From the NCBI RefSeq assembly GCF_954871325.1, contig NC_088775.1, forward strand, positions 24,219,561 to 24,283,560: 64,000 nucleotides of DNA, in the 5' to 3' direction. Numbering within the stretch: the first letter of the stretch is position 1; each line of letters starts with the position of its first letter. A program made the translations under genes and the position numbers. Shown here one piece after another: positions 56,360-64,000 of the stretch. The notes beneath the pieces are model-generated. The model was not told the DNA's origin. It saw nothing but the letters and a program-made list of their open reading frames with translations, and did no database searches. The stretch is from Gordionus sp. m RMFG-2023. Taxonomy: Eukaryota; Nematomorpha; Gordioida; Chordodea; Parachordodidae.

Positions 56360-57305
56360 GTGATTTTTTGTGGTCCAAGCCTGACCTGACCCGACCCTGA
56401 ATTTAAATTTTTTTTTGTGGAGCCCAACTCGAGCACACATTTTTAGATCCAACCTGACCATAGCCAGACTAAATTTTTTTATAATTTGAGTTTAAATATT
56501 AATGATCATTTTTATTTAAAAAAATGTATATATTAAAAATTTACATATAAATATATTAAAATAGAATATAAAAAATATTTAAAAAAAGAACATGAAAAAT
56601 TAAAAAGGAGAATGTTAAGTGAATGCTTTGGACCAAGACTTTTTAAACAATAAATAATTGGACCGAAATATTGAGATAACAATGTTTTATTTAAGTTGAT
56701 AAAAAATAAATATATATTTTTTACCTTTTTCGAAACCGTTTTGAAAAGATTCAAAGTGGCTTGCCCAAAGGAGCAGGATAATGTAGCTACGATGTGGGCA
56801 AAGTGGTTATGTAAAGTAGGAATATTTTTAGCATTTTAAGAAGGGGGTCAAGTATAATATTGGAAGGGGCAAGAGGGTCTATCTAAGAAACAATTTAAAA
56901 TTATGTGTATTTATCCACATATTATCACCTTAAATAAAAATAAATTTAAGCCCCAATCAATATTATTATAAACTTGCATATTTTAATTTGTATGCATATA
57001 CATAATATTCAGTTTATATATAAAAAGTAAGGTTAAAATATAATAGAATTTAAAAATTATTGTGATTATATAATAATAATTTGCATAATTTATGTCGAAA
57101 AAGATGATATAATTGTTTATACAGAGAAAAATTTTTAAAAATATGATAATGGACATATTAAAAAGACATATCAATATCAGTTATTCTGATTGTATTATTA
57201 GGATATTTGTATTTTTAATATTTATTTTTGGGTTGGGACACATCTTAAAGTCCAACCGAGTTAGAGGAAAAATTTTAAATATCAGAACTCGACCCAAGGC
57301 TCGAT
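56360..57305. repeat. Region bounded by GC-rich GACCTGACCCGACC and CTCGACCCAAGGCTCGA motifs
   Basis: The left edge (56366-56462) has AAGCCTGACCTGACCCGACC and GAGCCCAACTCGAGC; the right edge (57228-57305) has GGGTTGGGACACATC, AACTCGACCCAAGGCTCGA. The edges are roughly mirrored in motif content and the interior is AT-rich, so this may be another GC-ended MITE, but ends and target duplication are not resolved. Confidence 0.4.
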
Positions 57306-58551
57306 AAGTCAGTGAAGACCTCTTGATAGGTAACAAAGTTGTGGTATATTTAATGATTTGTATAATTTTTGAGCAAGATTTAATAAGCCATTACCATCAT
57401 AGTTTTTCCTCATTTATAATATGTAAGCAACATAAGGCTTATACTAAAAAACTTTTTAAATTATAATACAAGCTACCAGATAGTGGTAGCTTATTTACCT
57501 ATATATGGGTTTATTATTTAAAAAATACCATCAAAAGCACCACAACAATTTTGAAACTTATATATCACCTAGTAATCAGATCCTACTTATTTGAAATTGT
57601 CTTAAGAAGGTTTAGGCAAATGTATGCTTTTTCCAACTTTCTAAATTGCTGAACCTATCTTCAAAACTATTTTTGAAATAGCTGATTCAAAAACTATAGG
57701 CCATATTAAATATCTGTTTTCAAAAATTAAAAATTCAATATAATAATAACCTTAATGTAATGAATAGTCGTTCTGCATTAACAATTATGTAAGGTTGTTT
57801 ATTTGAGTGTTTTATGGGTCAATCAAATTAAGAAGATAACAGAAGATATGTTTGGTCATCCTGCAATAATTGATGAATAATCACAATCATTTAACACATC
57901 ATGAAAAGTTGATTGGGAAGCTCCAAAAGTGAATTTTTAAATAAATCTTCTATATCTTAATTTCTTGATCTTCTAATAAGTGGGTTAAATTAGTTGGAAA
58001 ATATAGAGATGCTCCCATCAAAAAGATTAATTTATAAAATTTGTAATTATTTAAAATAAAAAATTGAACGCTATATAAAATTGTTTTCTTCAAAATAAAA
58101 CAATTGGAATAAATCAAAATGTGAATTTCATATAAAATGTGTGGACAACCAATAATTAGTTCACTAAATTCGTAACTAATTTAATCAAGCTAGGGCGAGG
58201 TATCATAAAAAAATTCTTATCAATAAATTAATATTTTTTATTTTCAAATAAATAAAAATAAAAATAGTTTTTAAAATTGAATGCGTTCGTCAAAAATAAA
58301 AGGAACGCCATTCATTATTTTTTATAAAAAATAAGAACTTCTTCATTTACAACATTAATCAAAAGTTATATAATTTTTGTTAAATTAGCTGTCCTATTTT
58401 AAATTTTTTTAAATGAAGTCGATTTTTGGTATTTAGAATTTTTTAATATGAGGGAGGGGGAGGGGGTGGGCGTCGTCAAGCCATAATGATAACAAGTAAT
58501 ATTTAGATATATATTCACATTTAGCAAATTTATAAAATTTTATTGGTTTAC
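57306..58551. other. AT-rich DNA, probable NUP50 downstream or intron sequence
   Basis: Lies after the last recognised NUP50 exon on the minus strand. No Ran-binding-domain exon is visible. A G-rich tract GAGGGAGGGGGAGGGGGTGGG lies at 58451-58471. A plus-strand reading near 57812-57880 (LWVNQIKKITEDMFGHPAII) is short and unassigned. Confidence 0.4.
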
Positions 58552-58670
58552 AGCATCTTTTCTGTAAAGTTTGCATTTCAGAGTGATAAGACAATTGTCC
58601 TCTTGCCAAATGGGTTCTTCTGATTGAACATTTGGCACAATGACGTCACCTTGTTCATCAAGATTTGAGG
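58552..58670 (-). CDS. NUP50: NUP50 exon 5 (start of Ran-binding domain)
   Basis: Acceptor TTATTTAAG before 58670 and donor GTAAAC at 58551. Joined in phase it reads ASNLDEQGDVIVPNVQSEEP and LITLKCKLYRKDA, matching human FYSKKCKLFYKKD where the Ran-binding domain begins. The exon that should follow was not found to the left. Confidence 0.78.
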
Positions 58671-61600
58671 CTTAAATAATTTCAAAATATGTTATTTCCA
58701 AACATTATCTCGTATATGGATTGATATATAAAATAAAACATTTTCCTTAAAATAATAATTATGTTACATGTTAAAAAAAGCGAGGCATTTTATATTTTGA
58801 AGGCGTGTGACAAGGAAAAATTTTGTACTCCCCAAGTCAATTTTGCGAATAATCAGATAAATCTCAACCATATATGTCTCACTAAAATAAATGTTAGGTA
58901 GGAAAAGGTGGGCACAGAGATTAACATCCTCAAAAAGCCTCATAAGTAATTTATGGAGCTTAAGCCCTGCCATTCCTTTCGGATATTAAAGCTACAATTT
59001 AAAGAACTGATATTTTACATATTATAAAGGCTAAATTTTTAATGTTACATACCATAACCATAAAAATAATAATTTAAAAATTGCCCTTTTTAGTCATTCA
59101 ATTCAATCATTTAGTTAGTGTTGAAAAATGACCGAGTCTAAGGAAATGAGTTACATTTACAATTGAAAAGAATTTTTTAGGATAAAAACTTGGATAATCC
59201 TTGGATTCTAGCCACAAGGTGATTTATCAACACTAGTTTAAATATAAGGAAAAAGCTTTGAAAAATTTAACTGGTCAACCCTGTTCATATTTTTACTAAT
59301 TGATTTTTCTATAAAAATATAAATAAATTGAAATGGCTATAAAAATCAAAATTACTCATAGGATGATTATCGATAGTATCAGTTCCCTCACCTTGATAAC
59401 TATCATCCTGGTGAAAACCAAAAGTAAATGGTTTGTTGTCAATAGATGGCGCTAAATTGCTGGTGGTTCCATCTTTATTGTTTGTTAAATGGAATCCAAT
59501 ACTATTTTGAAGAGTAGAAGGTTCGTTTTTGCCAAAAAAGCTGAAAGGAGGAGGAAATTCGATTTTAGATTCTGTGGAAGGCTTTTTAGGACTATCATTT
59601 TTTGTACCACGCTCAGAGTGGTCAACATGATTGCCATCTATTTTAATGATGGACGCCTCTGGCTGGAATTTGTACGATAGTTGGTCAAGGTTATTAAAGT
59701 CTTGACTTTGAGGCGAGTTATCTATAGCATAATTAAATTGAAGTATTTGTTTTAATGATTAAATATTAGGGTTAACAATACTAATATTTTAATTAGAGAA
59801 ATTTGAGATTTTGATTAAACAATATTATACATCATATTTTTTACCTGGTTATACCTAAGTTCGCATAAAAAATAGTAAAAGTTTATTGAATTTTATACGA
59901 ACATGTGATTTTAAACAAGTTCGCATAAATATATAAAAATTGTATTGTGTGTATATAATAATAGGGGAAAGTGAATTTAAAAATATTATAAATGCACTTG
60001 TGCTATTTGATTAATAAATAGGATTTAATATTATTTTTGTCAGAAATTAGAAAATTATTTATATATATATATATTGAATCAGCATTTTAATCATTTGTTT
60101 ATCAAAATATTATATTTAGTTTTGAAAAAAAAAATCATACTTCTTATTTTTTTTTAAAAAAAACTTATACTATTTGACACATAAATCTGAATTAATTTTA
60201 AGGCTCAAATTATCTCAAAGGACGAGGGGTATTATCTTTTTTTAAATAGAAAATTAATACTATAAAAGGAGTGGTTTATATTTTTCTTTGCTATTTTTTT
60301 TATCAATTATGAGGTATATTTCAACTGTGATCAGCATCATTTGAAGAAATCCAATATTATCTTATTGTGGTGACTTCCGATTAAAAACGGCATGTGGCTG
60401 TTTGGCACATGTTTTCCATCAATTATATCACCTCAATAGAAGATAGTCTAACAGGCATATTGTAATACTTATTCCTCTTCCTCGTGTCCTTTGCTATAAA
60501 AAGGTGGTAGGTTCTGAGCCTATTCTCAATCACATCTTCGGCAAATACTTTCTTCACTTCTTGGTGCAGATTTTTCTAATTAAATTTGGAATAAAAATAT
60601 ATATTACATTATTTTTAATATCTTTAAAGTATTTCTTAATATAATATAAAAATATCAACATATAGGCTCAAATGATTATAAGTTACGATGCTATCTACGA
60701 CTTGAGGAACAGCATAGTGAAAATGAGGTTTTGTAATGGTAAAAATACCTACCCAATTTTAAGTTAGCTCTTGAATTACCATTTTTGGTATGAGAGGGTC
60801 AGTTTCACAAGATACAACAAAATTCTAAAAATGATTTATATGTAATGGATAACTATATCTATCGATCTAACAATAAACACCTTGATGCTAAATTTTACAG
60901 ATGTCGTCAAGATGATTGCAATTCGATATCTCACACGGAACGTTTTAAGAAGGGTTCTACATAATAAAACATTGGGAAAAATACAAAAACCTAATATATT
61001 TTTTAATTGATGAAAGGGAATTCAGGACCTCAGTTAGGTCTCTAAATACTAATTAGATTTTGGTTGTGTTCTTAAAGGAAAGAATAAATTTTATGATGAT
61101 ATTTTACTTTAAAAATAAATGCTTTAAAAATAAATATATGTATACTAATATTATGGATCATATTTTATATGTTGATGAAATGTCAAAACTTGTAACCCGT
61201 AAATATCGATCAATCTAGCAATTTTGAAAATGAAATATAGCCATCTGTGGAGGCAACTCCTGGCTTATGATTATAAAATAATTTGTGTGAAATGTTAGGT
61301 GCCAATAATGGCTTACAAGAATCAGCATGATTTTAAAGCATAATATATTTTTTCTTCTTCCTTAGATTTATTAATCTATAATCTAGATCTCATTAATTTT
61401 TTCAATTACAAAATAAGTATTTATTTTTTTTACCTTATTTAACATCTAATGAGCATAATATTCTTCTGTAGACTGGCCTATAATAAAGCTGGAATAGACA
61501 GTACTTATGATCAATAATACGAAGACACTGTAGGATTAAATATATTTATAAGATTTTCCTGAAAAATGTATATTTTATAGAACATATTAAAAGATTATAT

Positions 61601-64000
61601 GGCAACATTTTTTATATACATATGTACAACATATAGTTGCATTTTATCGCAATAAATTATTTTTATATTGAAATATTTTTTTAATATACAACATATATAA
61701 TTAAATATATATCTTTATAAGCTATATTATATAAATCATATATAATCTCAAAAGAAATATTCTAATGAGTTTTAATTTTATGAGTATAAAATTTAATATA
61801 AATAAATGAATAGTTATTCTGGTTAATAATTTCTTATAAAAAAATAATTAATTCTATTATTCAAAATAGCAAAACGTTTTTTCTAAAAAAATTAGTTGTA
61901 CAAATTTTCTTTTCAAAATATTGATATACACTTGATTAAAATGTTGAATTTCCTTTAAAAAAATTTTTATAAATTATTGCTCACATAGCGCAATTTTATT
62001 TATTATAAAAGGTGTATTTTTAAAGTATTATTTAAATATCCACTTAATTATATTTTTTTCTATTATTATATATGTTAGCAGCAATGTTTTATTTTCAACT
62101 TTAAAACATTTTTGGGTGTGTTTTTATAAATTTATGAATCTGATTTTACAAGAAATATATTCGACCATGTTTGGAATACCTACTCTATGTATTTTAGGAA
62201 ATTTTTCCATAAACTTTTTCCTACAATCCAAAAAAAATCAGACTTTTAAAATTTAAAAAACACCCTCAAAAAATGATTTAAAGTTGAAAAATCTCATGTT
62301 TGTATAAATAAAATTTTTTTTTTATAGTTTATGTAAACCTTTATTTTTTACATGAACTTGTTAAAAAATTTATTTGTATAAAATATTGTATTTTATTTTA
62401 TAATAACTTGTTAAAAATTCTAAGTTCGTATAAAATCCTTTTTATATGAAGTAGTGAACTATGAAATGCAAATATTGATTAAGTAAATCAATAAATACCT
62501 ATTATTGACTGATTACATAAATTAACTGTAACATTAATGCCTAAATTGCTAACTGAATAAATTAATATTTTTAATCAAACAAAGCTTATGTTACAAAATA
62601 TTCCCCCACCCTTCCCAATATAAATATCTAATGATTACTATAATTAAATAATTAATATTTCTAATCAAGTAAAGCTTATATCCTGCACAATACTTATCCC
62701 CACCCCCTTGAAATTTATTCACCCAATTTGTTCACAATAACATGTGTTAAATAACTATATCCATTATTAACTAAGATTATTTTCATTTGATATAAATTAC
62801 TATTATTTTCATGTCTGTGATTGATATTGTCTTCATCTAAGGAAACAACATGTACATCAAAATCAAACCTTAATTTTTCAAGATAGCTTTTATATTTTTC
62901 AAATATGAGTGTAAGATCACCAGTTGGGTGTATTTGAATAACCGCAGATATCCATTTAGAGACTGAGGAGTTAAGCTTGGTGACACATGAATAATATAGA
63001 GCTTCTGACTTTACATTACTTTGATCATCCAATGAATCTTTGGGAGATGTGGATGTAAGATTACTTGGTATAAAATTTGAATTAAAGTTATTATTTAGAC
63101 CATTATCATAAGGTTTAACAAAACTATTTTTAAAGTTCAAATTTTGAGAATCGTGGTTGCTTAATTGAAATGTGGGCAGTGATTTGGAAACCACTGATGT
63201 ATTTGAAATGATAGGCTGTTGGGAATTGAACCTAAATGTTTGCATGATTTCACCAGGTTTATAATTTGTGACAAATTTTAAAGATTTATAAGAATCTTTT
63301 GTATCTTTAAGAGTTGCTAAATTAAAATTATTGGGGGGAATACTTATGGACATCTTACTAGGCAATGGTTTTGTAGATGCAAATGATGATGTATCTGAAA
63401 AAGCTTATAAAATAAAAAATATTTTAAATTAAAATATAGAATTATTTTTTAAGAGTATATATTTTTAAAAAATCAATTCATTACATTGTCTAGGATGTAA
63501 ATTTTGAACTTTAATTGACCTTGTATCACTGGGATTAAATCCATTTGAAAATGGTTGATGTATATTATCATTTTGTTTGTGTTCATTTATATGACTATTA
63601 AAATAGGTTTTAGACAAAGTGTCAAGGCCTTTTTGGGGTGCTACATAACTAGAAGATCCACCACTTCTTCTCTTTGCAACTAAAATTTTTCTTTTGGATA
63701 TTAAATCTTTGTTTTGAACATTTACAGTATCGTCATTATCTGAATAAGTTCATAAAAGAAACTTAAAACCTAGAATTTGTATAACTTTACATTCCTATTA
63801 TAAATATTTAAGCTTATAATTTTAAAATAATTATTTTCTTCTACTATTTTTCATTTTTTTTTGTTATTTATTAGAATCTGATTTTCAATTGTATATAACC
63901 TAAATAATATAAAATATGGCATACTCACCACTATTTGAAGTAGGATCTTGATCCCAATTATCTTTATTGAGTTGAGTTGTGGCTTGTCTTTTGGCGGACA
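58552..64000 (-). CDS. NUP50: NUP50-like nucleoporin (partial: five exons, start codon cut by window edge)
   Basis: NUP50 is a nuclear-pore basket protein that binds importin alpha and Ran and helps release import cargo. Five minus-strand exons: 63929-64000, 63485-63739, 62723-63394, 59392-59721, 58552-58670. All first four junctions are phase 1 and the last phase 0; together 483 codons. Features: an N-terminal SAKRQATTQLNKDNWDQ motif (human MAKRIAEKELTDRNWD), SKRKILVAKRR importin-binding cluster, the segment CVTKLNSSVSKWISAVIQIH and GDLTLIFEKY matching human NUP50's LNxSVxxWI...CDLTPIFKDY, FG-type motifs FSFFGKN and FTFGFH, and LKCKLYRKDA, the first strand of the Ran-binding domain. The remainder of that domain is not seen. 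The initiator A lies one base beyond the window. Introns hold transposon debris. Confidence 0.85.
58671..59391. other. Intron 4 of NUP50
   Basis: About 720 bases. It contains a 69-codon minus-strand frame at 58764-58973 (MAGLKLHKLLMRLFEDVNLC start) of reasonable composition that I do not recognise. It lacks splice sites that would join it in phase with exons 4 and 5, so it is more likely inside the intron, possibly a transposon relic. Confidence 0.5.
59392..59721 (-). CDS. NUP50: NUP50 exon 4 (FG-type region)
   Basis: Acceptor TATGCTATAG before 59721 and a strong donor CAAG|GTGAGG at 59392/59391. Reads DNSPQSQDFNNLDQLSYKFQ, IKIDGNHVDHSERG, PPPFSFFGKNEPST and NKPFTFGFHQDDSYQ. FSFFG and FTFGF are FG-type motifs like those of nucleoporins. 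It is uninterrupted over 330 bases in a decayed neighbourhood, which argues for selection. Confidence 0.82.
59730..62714. other. Intron 3 of NUP50 with transposon debris
   Basis: About 3 kb. Around 60300-60590 the minus strand reads LHQEVKKVFAEDVIENRLRT then, after a frame change, IDGKHVPNSHMPFLIGS, where IDGKHV recalls the first catalytic aspartate of a Harbinger transposase. At 60847-60958 the plus strand reads MDNYIYRSNNKHLDAKFYRC with a Cys-x5-Cys spacing, like a FLYWCH finger found in MULE-type proteins. Neither piece is long enough for a firm family. TTTA and ATATATAT runs are common near 60060. Confidence 0.4.
62723..63394 (-). CDS. NUP50: NUP50 exon 3
   Basis: Acceptor CTTTTTCAG before 63394. 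The frame is open to a stop at 62715, but the donor GTGAAT at 62722 gives the phase-1 end required by exon 4; an alternative donor GTAATT about 70 bases upstream is also in phase 1. Contains TKLNSSVSKWISAV and GDLTLIFEKYKSYLEKL, the central NUP50 helix motif. If intron 3 is not removed, a truncated protein would end at 62715. Confidence 0.78.
63485..63739 (-). CDS. NUP50: NUP50 exon 2
   Basis: Acceptor TTATTCAG before 63739 and donor GTAATG after 63485. The first codon is completed as GAT with the G from exon 1. Encodes the basic cluster SKRKILVAKRR, like the human KKAKRRN importin-binding stretch, then a Gly/Ser and Asn-rich linker. Confidence 0.82.
63929..64000 (-). CDS. NUP50: NUP50 exon 1
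   Basis: Encodes (M)SAKRQATTQLNKDNWDQDPTSNS plus one base; the start A is outside the window. Donor GTGAGT at 63923-63928 is a consensus site. The motif matches the extreme N-terminus of NUP50, the part that competes with cargo on importin alpha. Confidence 0.85.

Noticed and set aside
58764-58973. A further NUP50 exon on the minus strand
   Set aside because: No similarity to NUP50 and no splice sites that would fit the phase-1 join between exons 4 and 5, which already works without it.
59489-59680. A 63-codon plus-strand frame
   Set aside because: Antisense shadow of NUP50 exon 4, which has matching splice sites, phase and FG-type motifs.
60847-60958. A complete FLYWCH/MULE gene
   Set aside because: Only about 38 residues with a Cys pair can be read. 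The other protein scrap nearby is on the opposite strand, so I only note it as intron debris.

Overview
The window is AT-rich eukaryotic DNA dominated by transposable elements. It contains one recognisable host gene, an intron-containing NUP50 homologue (nucleoporin, minus strand) at the right edge. The mix of NUP50 with phase-1 introns, pogo with a PHD finger, several hAT families, Ty3/gypsy elements, a LINE and a DNA transposon whose protein family I recall from insects and cnidarians points to a metazoan, probably an arthropod. The species-level call is inference. No tRNA, rRNA, CRISPR or prokaryotic operon structure was seen.

Left part, 1-14 kb: a non-coding hAT-type element (209-1810) carries a second, related hAT-type element (371-775), each with its own 8-bp target duplication. 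A broken Ty3/gypsy element follows (2716-7190). After it comes a Ty3/gypsy element that looks whole (7751-13804, minus strand), with one 1411-codon gag-pol frame, near-identical 144-bp LTRs and a 5-bp target duplication.

Middle part, 14.8-31.6 kb: roughly 118-bp tandem repeats run in one orientation at 14.97-23.99 kb and in the opposite orientation at 27.87-31.43 kb. They are bounded outside by inverted copies of a TAGTCGACTAA-rich repeat and inside by another inverted pair. The arrays are split by a broken Ty3/gypsy element with identical LTRs (17656-22386) and a gag-only LTR element (28710-31145). The central loop holds a pogo element whose catalytic core is missing (25665-27672).

Right-middle part, 32-47.7 kb: a TIR-like repeat, a hAT transposase element nested in another hAT-type element (35841-39254), a 3' LINE fragment (about 41.33-42.64 kb), several MITEs, and long AT-rich stretches without recognisable genes.

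Right part, 47.7-64 kb: a nested stack. An element with roughly 560-bp terminal inverted repeats and a 4-bp target duplication (47728-56165) landed in a Harbinger-like transposase remnant. It later received a hAT element (49575-51670) and a second copy of its own family (52417-55204). Its protein belongs to a family I recognise but cannot assign securely to a superfamily. Beyond it lie the NUP50 exons (58552-64000); the rest of the Ran-binding domain was not found. The genes do not form a pathway. The biology here is one host gene with TE-loaded introns beside a well-dated pile of nested elements.
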